From Butyrivibrio sp. AC2005 (GTDB lineage: Bacteria; Bacillota; Clostridia; Lachnospirales; Lachnospiraceae), in the NCBI RefSeq assembly GCF_000424145.1, contig NZ_KE384138.1, positions 459,384 to 523,383 of the forward strand: DNA of 64,000 nucleotides, given 5' to 3'. Made by a program: the position numbers and the translations under genes. Below, one piece after another: positions 8,039 through 16,491 of the stretch; position 1 is the stretch's first letter, and each line of letters begins with the position of its first letter. The notes under the pieces were generated by a model. That model was given only the letters and a program-made list of their open reading frames with translations, did no database searches and had not been told where the DNA came from.

Positions 8039-8071
8039 CTTGTAAAATGACAAATACAGCATCTAAGCTTT

Positions 8072-8503
8072 TCTTATAACCTGCTGTTTTGATTGGTCAT
8101 GCATGTTACGGCAGTCATTTTACCTAAATCACTCTGCTGTTTTTGTTAATCAAGCCTATTACGGCAGTTATTTTTTCCTAAATCACTCTGCTGTTTTTGT
8201 TAATCAAGCCTATTATGGCAGTTATTTTTTTCTAAATCACTCTGCTGTTTTTGTTATCCAAGCTTGTTACGGCAGTTATTTTTTCATAAATCACTCTGCT
8301 GTTTTTGTTAACCAAGCTTGTTACGGCAGTTATTTTTTCATAAATCACTCTGCTGTTTTTGTTAACCAAGCTTGTTACGGCAGTTATTTTTTCATAAATC
8401 ACTCTGCTGTTTTTGTTAACCAAGCTTGTTACGGCAGTTATTTTACTCTAAAATGCACTGTCGTTTTTGATAAACTATCAATTTGCAGCAGTTTTTCCTA
8501 AAT
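8072..8503. repeat. 54-bp tandem repeat array, about eight units
   Basis: Six full units start at 8126, 8180, 8234, 8288, 8342 and 8396, flanked by one degenerate unit on each side. The right-hand units are nearly identical, which implies recent homogenisation. Each unit contains CTGC...GCAG arms around AACCAAGCTTGTT and ends in a T-rich run. Because 54 is a multiple of three, both strands appear open, but there is no ribosome site, so I treat the array as non-coding. Confidence 0.9.
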
Positions 8504-8507
8504 TAAA

Positions 8508-8716
8508 TGACCCCCAAGAAGTGGACACAGCAAAAATATAATCTGGCGGTATTTTGAACAACGAATCCACCATGTAGACACAAAACTGGCAGGAATTATT
8601 TATTAAAAATGTCGTCATCCCAACATGTGGACACGGATTCAGCTGTCTTTGCTGGTATAATTAGCAAGGGGGCTCAGTATGAATCATAAACAAAAACCAT
8701 TTTACACAGACAAAAA
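8508..8716. mobile_element. Probable decayed insertion-sequence end
   Basis: The segment starts with TGACCCCCAAGAAGTGGACA, a terminal repeat style seen in several transposon families. Related boxes AAGTGGACAC, CATGTAGACAC and CATGTGGACAC recur along the next 120 bases. A TATAAT and AAGGGGG precede a 13-codon frame (MNHKQKPFYTDKK, 8680-8721) that stops abruptly. This looks like the promoter-proximal end of an element whose transposase has been deleted. The family is not certain. Confidence 0.4.
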
Positions 8717-8720
8717 ATAA

Positions 8721-8768
8721 GACTGCTGCTTTATAGATTTCCATAAAAAGCAGCAGTCATTTTCCATT
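8721..8768. terminator. Terminator-like hairpin
   Basis: GACTGCTGCTTT pairs with AAAGCAGCAGTC and is followed by ATTTTCCATTTTT. No intact gene precedes it on the plus strand. Between here and 8808 I see nothing else. Confidence 0.5.
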
Positions 8769-8807
8769 TTTAATAATATTCGTCCCAAGCCTCAGATATT
8801 GTTAAAG

Positions 8808-8918
8808 CTTATTTCTCTCAGCTTCGGCTATTACATGCACTGATTTCTCTCAGCTTCGGCTATTGCATGAACTGATTCCTATCAGCATCAACTATTATAT
8901 AAACTGATTCCTATCAGC
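8808..8918. repeat. 32-bp tandem repeat that includes the 3' end of the DUF4250 gene
   Basis: On the minus strand the unit GCTGATAGGAATCAGTTTAT (first 20 bases) begins inside the last codons of the DUF4250 gene. It recurs at 32-bp spacing in three full copies (8918-8887, 8886-8855, 8854-8823) and a partial one (8822-8808). The in-gene copy carries the TAA-TAG stop region, and the copies repeat it downstream in altered form. Confidence 0.85.
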
Positions 8919-9077
8919 ATTGTATTTGTAGCCGATTCCTTCCAGCTTTGTGCAAATGTCCTGAAGCTCATCTTTGCCTATATCAAGACCTTCAGCCATG
9001 TTCTCAAGATTGCTGTAATTATCTCTGAGCTGGGTATTGATAAAACTAAGTAGTATTATAGGATCCTTTGGTATCAT
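8895..9077 (-). CDS. DUF4250 domain protein
   Basis: The 60-residue product starts at 9077 after GGGGAG, a ribosome site supplied by the neighbouring dispersed repeat. The sequence MIPKDPIILLSFINTQLRDNY...IGYKYNADRNQFI matches the small DUF4250 family of Clostridia, whose function is unknown. The length is normal for the family. Its final codons are the first unit of a 32-bp tandem repeat. It lies downstream of clpB and may be read from the same transcript. Confidence 0.85.
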   Translation of the reverse strand: MIPKDPIILLSFINTQLRDNYSNLENMAEGLDIGKDELQDICTKLEGIGYKYNADRNQFI

Positions 9078-9084
9078 GTAGTCT

Positions 9085-9112
9085 CCCCTCATCCGTCAGC
9101 CTCGCTGACACC
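9085..9112. repeat. Dispersed intergenic repeat, copy 2 (partial)
   Basis: CCCCTCATCCGTCAGCCTCG and the next bases match the CTCATCCGTCAGC/GCTGAC half of the family. The CCTTCCCC hairpin half is missing. Its edge provides GAGGGGAG as ribosome site for the DUF4250 gene. Confidence 0.7.
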
Positions 9113-9121
9113 ATTCTTCTT

Positions 9122-11710
9122 TCAGGCCTTAATTGCCCTTGCCACAAGCGCGTCGCCTTCCACATCTATCTCTATTGTATCATGAGGCATTACCTTGTCT
9201 TCAAGTATAAGTTTTGCAGAAAGCGTCTCGACATGCTTCTGGACAAATCTCTTAACAGGTCTTGCACCATAGTTGGGATCATAAGCGTTGTCCGCAACAT
9301 ACTGCTCTGCAGCAGGAGTCAGTCTGATGCTTATCTCTCTATCAGCAAGTCTTCTGTTAAGGTCATCAACTATAAGCTTAACTATGCCACCGATATTATC
9401 CCTGGTCAGAGGCTTGAAAAGAATCATCTCATCAAGTCTGTTCAGAAACTCAGGTCTGAAGTGTGCATGCAGTTCAGTCATAGTCATATCCTCAGCTTCC
9501 TTGCTGATGGTACCATCCTCCTGAATTCCATCAAGAAGGAAAGGCGCACCAATGTTAGAAGTCATTATAAGGATTGTATTCTTGAAATCCACTGTTCTGC
9601 CCTGTGAATCCGTAACACGTCCATCATCAAGTATCTGAAGAAGCACGTTGAACACATCAGGATGTGCCTTTTCCACTTCATCAAAAAGCACTACCGCATA
9701 AGGTTTTCTACGAACTGCCTCTGTAAGCTGTCCACCCTCCTCATAACCTACATATCCGGGAGGCGCTCCAATAAGCCTGGACACGCTGTACTTCTCCATG
9801 TACTCACTCATGTCAATTCTGACTATGTTATTTTCATCATCAAAAAGTGCTGCTGCTAGACTCTTTGCAAGCTCCGTCTTACCCACACCTGTAGGGCCAA
9901 GGAACATAAACGATCCAATGGGTTTTCCGGGATCCTTAATGCCTGCCTTAGATCTCATGATAGCCTCTGAAACCTTGGTTACTGCCTCATCCTGACCGAT
10001 AACTCTCTTATGAAGTTCATCCTCGAGGTGAAGAGTTTTATTCCTCTCACTTTCTGTAAGCTTCGCAACAGGAATTCCGGTCCATCTGGAAATAATACGG
10101 GCTATCTCTTCATCGGATACTCTCTCATGAACCAGGGACATATCCTTTGAACCAACCTTCTGCTCCTCTTCTTCCAGCTGCTTTTTCAATTCAGGAATTC
10201 TGCCATACTGTAATTCACTGGCTTTTTCAAAATCGCCGCGTCTCTGTGCTATTGCAAGCTCGCTGTTAGCACTCTCAATCTCCTCACGAATAACTGCCAG
10301 CCTGTCTACAGCCTCTTTTTCATTAGTCCACTGTGCCTTCTGATTATCAAAATCAGCCTTTAGTTCAGCCAGCTCCTTCTGAAGGTTTGCAAGCCTCTCC
10401 TTACTTAAGGAATCATCCTCTTTTTTCAGAGCTGTCTCCTCAATCTGCATCTGCATGATTTTTCTGTTCATCTCGTCAAGCTCAGCAGGCATTGAATCCA
10501 TCTCGGTTTTAATAAGTGCGCAGGCCTCATCCACAAGGTCTATTGCCTTGTCAGGAAGAAATCTGTCCGAGATGTATCTGTTACTCAGAGTTGCTGCACT
10601 TACAAGAGCAGAATCCATGATCTTAACGCCGTGATATACCTCATAGCGGTCCTTCAAGCCTCTTAAGATACTGATAGTATCTTCAACTGTAGGTTCAGAG
10701 ACCATTACCGGCTGGAAACGTCTCTCAAGAGCCGCATCCTTCTCAATATACTGTCTGTATTCATTAAGTGTTGTGGCACCTATGCAGTGGAGTTCACCCC
10801 TTGCAAGCATGGGCTTTAGCATATTTCCCGCATCTAGCGCACCGTCGGTTTTTCCTGCGCCCACAATGGTATGAAGCTCATCTATGAAAAGAATTATCTC
10901 TCCGTCAGATTCCTTCACATCCTGAAGAACTGCCTTAAGTCTCTCCTCGAACTCACCCCTGTACTTCGCACCTGCAACAAGGGAACCCATATCCAATGAA
11001 AAGATCTTCTTATCCTTAAGATTCTCAGGTACATCACCCTCTGCGATTCGCTGCGCCAGAGCCTCTACAACCGCCGTCTTACCAACACCGGGTTCACCGA
11101 TCAGAACAGGGTTGTTCTTGGTCTTCCTGGACAAAATTCTTACGACATTTCTTATCTCAGCATCTCTTCCGATTACAGGCTCAAGCTTTTGCGCCTTTGC
11201 CTTGGCAACCAGCTCTGTGCCATATTTTTCAAGAGTGTCATATGTTGCCTCAGGGTTATCCGATGTAACCTTCTGATTACCTCTCACCTCTGAAAGCGCC
11301 TGCAGGAACCTGTTCCTGTCGATACCAAATGCCTGGAAGATATTTATCATCTCGCGGTTCGGATAGTGAAGCATGGCGAGGATGATGTGCTCAACAGACA
11401 CATATTCATCCCCCATAGCCTTCATCTCATCTTCACTCTTAAGAAGCACCTTATTAAGGTCAGCTCCAACGTACGGACTTCCTCCCTGCACCTTAGGTCT
11501 CTTCTTAAGCGCCTCCTCAACTCTGTTAAGAAAAACTGTATTATCAATACCCATCTTCTCAATCAGCTTGGGAACTATGCTATCCTCTATGGTCAAAAGG
11601 CTGTATAACAGGTGCTCCTGTTCTATCTCCTGATTGCCAAAATCAAGAGCCACTTTCTCCATATTCTGAATTGCTTCAATTGATTTTTGTGTAAACTTAT
11701 CTATCTTCAT
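9122..11710 (-). CDS. clpB: ClpB disaggregase ATPase
   Basis: The 862-residue product starts at 11710 after GAGGTG; a GTG three codons earlier lacks a ribosome site. It has the Clp N-domain (1-145), a first AAA+ module with GEPGVGKTAVVEA, the middle coiled-coil (about 400-530) that marks ClpB rather than ClpA/C, and a second AAA+ module with GPTGVGKTELAKS. With DnaK it extracts and refolds aggregated proteins. A perfect CIRCE operator upstream indicates HrcA control. There is no ClpP-docking IGF loop that I can see, as expected for ClpB. Confidence 0.97.
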   Translation of the reverse strand: MKIDKFTQKSIEAIQNMEKVALDFGNQEIEQEHLLYSLLTIEDSIVPKLIEKMGIDNTVFLNRVEEALKKRPKVQGGSPYVGADLNKVLLKSEDEMKAMGDEYVSVEHIILAMLHYPNREMINIFQAFGIDRNRFLQALSEVRGNQKVTSDNPEATYDTLEKYGTELVAKAKAQKLEPVIGRDAEIRNVVRILSRKTKNNPVLIGEPGVGKTAVVEALAQRIAEGDVPENLKDKKIFSLDMGSLVAGAKYRGEFEERLKAVLQDVKESDGEIILFIDELHTIVGAGKTDGALDAGNMLKPMLARGELHCIGATTLNEYRQYIEKDAALERRFQPVMVSEPTVEDTISILRGLKDRYEVYHGVKIMDSALVSAATLSNRYISDRFLPDKAIDLVDEACALIKTEMDSMPAELDEMNRKIMQMQIEETALKKEDDSLSKERLANLQKELAELKADFDNQKAQWTNEKEAVDRLAVIREEIESANSELAIAQRRGDFEKASELQYGRIPELKKQLEEEEQKVGSKDMSLVHERVSDEEIARIISRWTGIPVAKLTESERNKTLHLEDELHKRVIGQDEAVTKVSEAIMRSKAGIKDPGKPIGSFMFLGPTGVGKTELAKSLAAALFDDENNIVRIDMSEYMEKYSVSRLIGAPPGYVGYEEGGQLTEAVRRKPYAVVLFDEVEKAHPDVFNVLLQILDDGRVTDSQGRTVDFKNTILIMTSNIGAPFLLDGIQEDGTISKEAEDMTMTELHAHFRPEFLNRLDEMILFKPLTRDNIGGIVKLIVDDLNRRLADREISIRLTPAAEQYVADNAYDPNYGARPVKRFVQKHVETLSAKLILEDKVMPHDTIEIDVEGDALVARAIKA

Positions 11711-11795
11711 AACTATCACCTCTCTTGCCGGTTAGTAGTTTTCTGACTGAAAATTTGTTTTTCTTTCTGTTCTACAACTGTTATAACACGATTAT

Positions 11796-11822
11796 TAGCA
11801 CTCGTCAATAGTGAGTGCTAAT
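11796..11822. promoter_or_regulatory. CIRCE operator (HrcA binding site) of clpB
   Basis: TTAGCACTC-N9-GAGTGCTAA is a perfect match to the CIRCE inverted repeat. It lies about 85 bases upstream of the clpB start. Confidence 0.97.
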
Positions 11823-11851
11823 CAAAAAACATATATTTTTCCTTTGATGTA

Positions 11852-12064
11852 TTATAGCGATACCATGGTCAAAATATACGCTTTGACAGTTCCCAGCTTT
11901 GACTTTTCCCATTCCCGCAGCTTTGCTTTCTCCGAAAGTGGGACAATCAGAGAAAGGTCCATATGAGCATCCTTGAAATATCCGTCCGGCTCTTCACTGA
12001 AAAAATAGACATTCCAGATATCATCGGACGCATCCCTGAAGCGTTCAGGCTCAAGATAGATCAA
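11852..12064 (-). CDS. Small hypothetical protein (uncertain)
   Basis: A 70-codon frame starts with TTG at 12064; GAGGTG lies 12 bases upstream, which is a wide spacing. The composition (acidic and aromatic, YLEPERFRDASDDIWNVYFF) looks protein-like, but I do not recognise a family. It lies between the CIRCE site of clpB and a membrane protein gene, downstream of that gene's terminator. It may be real or a remnant. Confidence 0.35.
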   Translation of the reverse strand: MIYLEPERFRDASDDIWNVYFFSEEPDGYFKDAHMDLSLIVPLSEKAKLREWEKSKLGTVKAYILTMVSL

Positions 12065-12146
12065 GTTTCAGGAGTACACCTCTGTCTGTATATGGATGCA
12101 CTCTTTGATAGTCAGTATCAAAAATAAAAATGATTTTAGGCTTTAC

Positions 12147-12175
12147 AAAAAAGACTTCCAAAACTATAAAGTCTT
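12147..12175 (-). terminator. Terminator after the 202-residue membrane protein gene
   Basis: On the minus strand AAGACTTTATAG...GGAAGTCTT is followed by TTTTTTG. It lies about 50 bases after the stop at 12227. Confidence 0.65.
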
Positions 12176-12226
12176 GAAAGTCTCTGTATCAGAAATATTA
12201 AATTCGTTTCAGGAGAAAATATATCA

Positions 12227-12835
12227 TCATCTTCCACGCATCGCTTTATCCATATATTTTTCACGGATTGCAAAAGCAATTGTCAAATCTGTAATAAGTC
12301 TTGATGCAAGCAGAACGATTCTTGCAGCGATATTCAGAGCAGAACCTACCACCCCAAATACTATATCCATTGCCACTATCAGAATAAACACTCCCCAGGT
12401 TCTTGTCCTACCTATATCTTTACCCGACCATAAGAGGAGCAGTAAAACTACTTTAACAAGCATAATAACGCATCCAATTGCGTTACCGTTTACTCCTGTG
12501 CCAGCTTCTGCATTAGCATTTCCCGACATTATTATAAGGCAGGAAACAAGTGAACATATACTGGAAGCTGCCACAAACAGCATGAAAATTTTATATAAAT
12601 CTGCTACGTCTTTTCCGGCTCCTTTAAGCAAATAGGTAACACCGGCGCATATAGCAATAACTATTGTGATATATCCGGCCATTGTGGCAATATGTACGGT
12701 TACCATTTCTGGAGGAACCGTGCCTCTTATTAAAGCAATTGCGATCATCACAACGGACACTATGCTCAATATACCGAGTATTGCACTAACTACCAAATGA
12801 CAGCGCATTAAAGAACTTAACTTCTTTTCCTGCAT
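12227..12835 (-). CDS. Multi-pass membrane protein of unknown function
   Basis: The start at 12835 follows AAGGGGG at good spacing, giving 202 residues. About five hydrophobic helices are visible, at roughly 12-35, 45-67, 80-103, 118-135 and 145-170. The loops are short and there is no recognisable motif. It is not obviously linked to its neighbours; a terminator follows it. Function unknown. Confidence 0.7.
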   Translation of the reverse strand: MQEKKLSSLMRCHLVVSAILGILSIVSVVMIAIALIRGTVPPEMVTVHIATMAGYITIVIAICAGVTYLLKGAGKDVADLYKIFMLFVAASSICSLVSCLIIMSGNANAEAGTGVNGNAIGCVIMLVKVVLLLLLWSGKDIGRTRTWGVFILIVAMDIVFGVVGSALNIAARIVLLASRLITDLTIAFAIREKYMDKAMRGR

Positions 12836-12942
12836 AAGAATTACCCCCTTCAAGTAAGAAACTTAAAATCATTAATATAATTGTACAAAACCGTATACAG
12901 AACTGCAACTGTTTTCCGTGCTTTTAAATGCTTACTCTCTAC

Positions 12943-13629
12943 TTATAAGTCCTTGCTTTCGACGTCAATTATCTCCTGCCTCTCCCCTGACGCCGGATGT
13001 ATTTCACCTTCCACATCCATAACAACCTTTGAGCCTTCCGGCTCCCCTGTTACATCCCTGCTTTCCACATCGATTATTTCTTTTTTATTTACCTTTTCAA
13101 CCTTATGAATTCTGGAGATTATCCAGAGATTGGATGCACCGTTATAAACAAGCGCAGCGCCAATTATCTGAACTATATATTTCATGATAAGTTCAGGCTT
13201 CATAATAAGAAATAAACCTGCACCAATGGTAAGGCCAGCAAGAATGAGTGCGATCCACCAGTTTTTATAGCTGTTTCTTCCAAGGCTCAGGGTCTCTCCC
13301 AGGTTCATCAGACCGCTAAAAAGCATAATTGTTCCTGCTATAACAGGAATCAGCGCCTCAAAAAATCCGGGATTTATAAGAATCCATAATCCAATAACCG
13401 CTATAATAAGCCCAAAGCCTATCGAACCATTTTTTGTTATTAAGTTCTGATTCTTAGATGCAAGTCCTGTTACAACAGAAATAACACCCGCAGCCAGTAC
13501 AGCTCCGCCTATAACCTTTGTAAGGATATTAAGTGAAGTTCCCGGCAAAAAAATTAAAACAAACCCAACTACCAAAAGCGCTATAGCATCAAATAATATA
13601 TTCTTCTTAAGTCTTATAAAAAATCCCAT
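12943..13629 (-). CDS. HdeD-like/DUF308 membrane protein
   Basis: The start at 13629 follows AAAGGTGA, giving 228 residues. Six hydrophobic segments are arranged as repeated pairs with the pattern seen in DUF308/HdeD proteins (GFVLIFLPGTSLNIL, GLWILINPGFFEAL, AGLFLIMKPELIMKY). Residues from about 175 form a hydrophilic tail in which IIDVES/MDVEG-like units recur three times. HdeD in E. coli is acid-stress related, but most DUF308 proteins have no known role. Confidence 0.8.
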   Translation of the reverse strand: MGFFIRLKKNILFDAIALLVVGFVLIFLPGTSLNILTKVIGGAVLAAGVISVVTGLASKNQNLITKNGSIGFGLIIAVIGLWILINPGFFEALIPVIAGTIMLFSGLMNLGETLSLGRNSYKNWWIALILAGLTIGAGLFLIMKPELIMKYIVQIIGAALVYNGASNLWIISRIHKVEKVNKKEIIDVESRDVTGEPEGSKVVMDVEGEIHPASGERQEIIDVESKDL

Positions 13630-13675
13630 GTCAGTCACCTTTTTCATATCATAGTAAAAATGCAGACAGTCCTTT

Positions 13676-14302
13676 TTATTCCCCGTCTTCCTCAGGCATA
13701 TCTTCCTTGGGCCTGCATTCCTCGAGAAGCCTGTCCATTACCTCATAGATTTCCTCTCTTCCGGCCTTACTTTGAGCAGAGAACGGAAGAAGGAGCCCAT
13801 CCTCAGGCATACCCAGAGTTTCCTTTATCATGTTAAGATGCTTCTCTATCTGACTTTTCTTTAGCTTATCGGATTTGGTTGCAATTATAATCGGGTTAGC
13901 CCCGTTTGCCACAATCCAGTCATACATCAGCTTGTCGTTAGCCGAAGGCTCATGTCTTATATCTATCAGCAGGAAAACCTGTTTCAGCATCACAGACTTA
14001 TTCAGGTAATTCTCAATCATTTTTCCCCACTGCTTTTTCACCGAGTCAGGGACCTTGGCAAATCCATAGCCAGGAAGATCCACAAGATAGAATTCATTAT
14101 TGATATTGTAATAGTTTATTGTCTGCGTTTTTCCCGGCTCCTGACTGACGCGCGCATAATGCTTACGATTCATCAGTCCGTTGATAAGGGATGATTTTCC
14201 CACATTACTTTTTCCGGCAAACGCAAACTCCGGCTTGTCATTTTGAGGAAGCTTGCTTGTTATTCCTATTACTGTCTCTAAATTTACTTTCTTGATTACC
14301 AT
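13676..14302 (-). CDS. engB: EngB/YsxC ribosome-assembly GTPase
   Basis: The start at 14302 follows AAAGAGG; the frame extends 16 codons upstream without a ribosome site. The 208-residue protein has G1 GKSNVGKSSLI, G3 DLPGYG, G4 TKSDKL and an SAQS-like G5. EngB is needed for assembly of the large ribosomal subunit. It lies 50 bases after clpX in the same direction, the usual Firmicutes order after clpX or lon, so it is probably in that operon. Confidence 0.95.
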   Translation of the reverse strand: MVIKKVNLETVIGITSKLPQNDKPEFAFAGKSNVGKSSLINGLMNRKHYARVSQEPGKTQTINYYNINNEFYLVDLPGYGFAKVPDSVKKQWGKMIENYLNKSVMLKQVFLLIDIRHEPSANDKLMYDWIVANGANPIIIATKSDKLKKSQIEKHLNMIKETLGMPEDGLLLPFSAQSKAGREEIYEVMDRLLEECRPKEDMPEEDGE

Positions 14303-14352
14303 AAAAACCTCTTTAAGAAAAGGCAGGGATGCACTGCATCTCTGCCCCAAAA

Positions 14353-15627
14353 TTACTTCGCAGGTTTAAGCCTCTTAGCCTCATCCTTGTATACAATAAG
14401 AGGACTTGAAGAGCCGTTTACCGCTTCCTCTGTAACAACACATTCTGAAATGTTGTCATCCGAAGGAATCTCATACATAACATCCATCATAGCCTTTTCC
14501 ATGATGGATCTAAGACCTCTTGCTCCTGTCTTTCTCTCATGAGCAAGTGCTGCAATCTTATCAATTGCATCGTCCTCAAAGGAAAGCTTAACATCATCAA
14601 AATCAAACAGTTTCTGATACTGCTTTACAAGAGCATTTCTGGGTTCTGTAAGAATACGTACAAGCGCTTCCTTATTAAGTCCTTCAAGAGTTACACAAAT
14701 CGGAACACGTCCGACGAATTCAGGAATAAGTCCGAACTTTGTAAGATCCTGAGGTGTAACCTCTTTTAACACTTCACCTATCTCTCTCTCGCTCTTATCA
14801 GCTATCTCTGCATTAAAACCGATTGAGTTGCGGTCAAGTCTTGCCTCGACAATCTTTTCAAGTCCGTCAAAGGCACCACCGCAGATGAACAGGATATTGG
14901 ATGTGTCAATCTGAATAAGCTCCTGATGTGGATGTTTACGTCCGCCCTGCGGAGGAACGCTGGCAGTTGTTCCCTCGATTATCTTAAGGAGTGCCTGCTG
15001 AACACCTTCACCTGAAACGTCACGAGTTATTGATACATTCTCACTTTTCTTAGTGATCTTATCAATCTCATCAATATAAACAATACCATACTGAGCACGC
15101 TCTACATCATAGTCAGCAGCCTGGATAAGCTTTAAGAGAATATTCTCTACGTCCTCACCGACATAACCGGCTTCTGTAAGAGTTGTCGCATCAGCAATCG
15201 CAAACGGAACATTTATTATCTTAGCAAGTGTCTGAGCAAGGTAAGTCTTACCTGATCCGGTAGGGCCGACCATTATTATGTTACTCTTCTGAAGCTCTAC
15301 TTCATCATCGGCATTGTGAGCCTTAGGCGCCATAACACGCTTATAATGATTGTATACTGCTACAGAGAGAACCTTTTTTGCTTCATCCTGACCGATTACA
15401 TAATCGTCAAGGAAGTTCTTGATCTCAACAGGCTTTAAAAGATTGATATCCCTGTCGTCATGAGCTATCGGCTCATCTTCGAATTCCTCTTCGATGATAT
15501 CTGCACAGATATCGACACACTCATCACAGATATAAACACCTGCGGGACCTGCTATCAGCTTCTTAACCTGATTCTGTGTCTTGTTACAAAATGAGCAACG
15601 AATTTCACCGTTGTTTTTTCCTGCCAT
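14353..15627 (-). CDS. clpX: ClpX, ATP-binding subunit of ClpXP protease
   Basis: The 424-residue protein has an N-terminal zinc-binding domain (CSFC near 12, CDEC near 34), a P-loop GPTGSGKTYLAQ, a Walker B YIDEIDKI, and RNSIGFNAE, which contains the IGF loop that docks onto ClpP. It unfolds tagged substrates and feeds them to ClpP, which is encoded just upstream. The gap to clpP is about 60 bases. Confidence 0.97.
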   Translation of the reverse strand: MAGKNNGEIRCSFCNKTQNQVKKLIAGPAGVYICDECVDICADIIEEEFEDEPIAHDDRDINLLKPVEIKNFLDDYVIGQDEAKKVLSVAVYNHYKRVMAPKAHNADDEVELQKSNIIMVGPTGSGKTYLAQTLAKIINVPFAIADATTLTEAGYVGEDVENILLKLIQAADYDVERAQYGIVYIDEIDKITKKSENVSITRDVSGEGVQQALLKIIEGTTASVPPQGGRKHPHQELIQIDTSNILFICGGAFDGLEKIVEARLDRNSIGFNAEIADKSEREIGEVLKEVTPQDLTKFGLIPEFVGRVPICVTLEGLNKEALVRILTEPRNALVKQYQKLFDFDDVKLSFEDDAIDKIAALAHERKTGARGLRSIMEKAMMDVMYEIPSDDNISECVVTEEAVNGSSSPLIVYKDEAKRLKPAK

Positions 15628-15690
15628 AATTTGTTTTCCTTCTAAAAAATCTTATAATATCAAATCCCTAACCCTTAAGGATTATCAGTC

Positions 15691-16296
15691 TTATTTATCT
15701 TTTTCCTCATCCTTAGGTCTTGATTCGATTACAGAATCAATAAGGCCATACTCAAGAGCCTCCTGAGCTGTCATCCAGTTATCACGCTCAGTATCTGCAG
15801 CGATCTGCTCATAAGGCTTTCCTGTGTTCTCGGATAATAATGTATTCAGTTTTTCTTTTGTACGGATAATGTGCTTAGCTGCAATCTCAATCTCAGTAGC
15901 CTGCCCCTGAGTTCCGCCAAGAGGCTGATGGATCATAATCTCTGCATTGGGAAGAGCCATACGCTTACCCTTAGCACCACCTGCAAGAAGGAATGCTCCC
16001 ATACTTGCAGCCATACCGATACAGATTGTGCTTACATCGCACTTGATATAATGCATGGTATCATAAATAGCCATACCGGATGTGATCTCACCACCGGGGC
16101 TGTTGATATACATATGAATGTCCTTACTGGGATCTTCAGCTTCAAGGAAAAGCAGCTGTGCTACTACAACACTTGCTGAAACAGAGTTAACTTCTTCACC
16201 AAGGAATACAATACGCTCCTTCAAAAGTCTTGAATAAATATCGTATGAGCGCTCACCACGGCTCGTCTGTTCTATGACATAAGGTATTAAACTCAT
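15691..16296 (-). CDS. clpP: ClpP protease subunit
   Basis: The 201-residue serine protease has the catalytic Ser in GMAASMGAFLLAGG, His in MIHQPLGG and Asp in TERDNWMTAQEALEYGLID. Length and start are typical. It forms the barrel degraded-substrate chamber with ClpX. It has its own promoter at 16342-16371 and is cut off from tig by a terminator. Confidence 0.97.
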   Translation of the reverse strand: MSLIPYVIEQTSRGERSYDIYSRLLKERIVFLGEEVNSVSASVVVAQLLFLEAEDPSKDIHMYINSPGGEITSGMAIYDTMHYIKCDVSTICIGMAASMGAFLLAGGAKGKRMALPNAEIMIHQPLGGTQGQATEIEIAAKHIIRTKEKLNTLLSENTGKPYEQIAADTERDNWMTAQEALEYGLIDSVIESRPKDEEKDK

Positions 16297-16341
16297 TTAA
16301 ATCGCTTCCTCTCTGTTATATTTTATATATAATACCAAACC

Positions 16342-16371
16342 ATTATACCCCACTTTATTGATTTTACGCAA
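16342..16371 (-). promoter_or_regulatory. Sigma-A promoter of clpP-clpX-engB
   Basis: On the minus strand TTGCGT (16366-16371) and a perfect TATAAT (16342-16347) are 18 bases apart. It lies about 45 bases before the clpP start. Confidence 0.75.
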
Positions 16372-16431
16372 CCTTTGATAAATGCGCGCAAAAAATGATT
16401 TTCTCAAGTCTGCATGATCCGACAAAATAAA

Positions 16432-16464
16432 AATCTCCCTGAACATTGAAAATTCAGGGAGATT
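16432..16464 (-). terminator. Terminator between tig and clpP
   Basis: AATCTCCCTGAA pairs with TTCAGGGAGATT (12-bp perfect stem), and the minus strand continues TTTATTTTG. It follows the tig stop by 28 bases and makes tig separable from clpP. Confidence 0.9.
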
Positions 16465-16491
16465 GTAATCCTATTTATTTAAGAAAAGTGA

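Noticed and set aside
8103..8501. 132-codon plus-strand frame with repeated NHSAVFVNQACYGSYFFI
   Set aside because: It is created by the 54-bp repeat whose period is divisible by three; the opposite strand is open as well, and there is no ribosome site.
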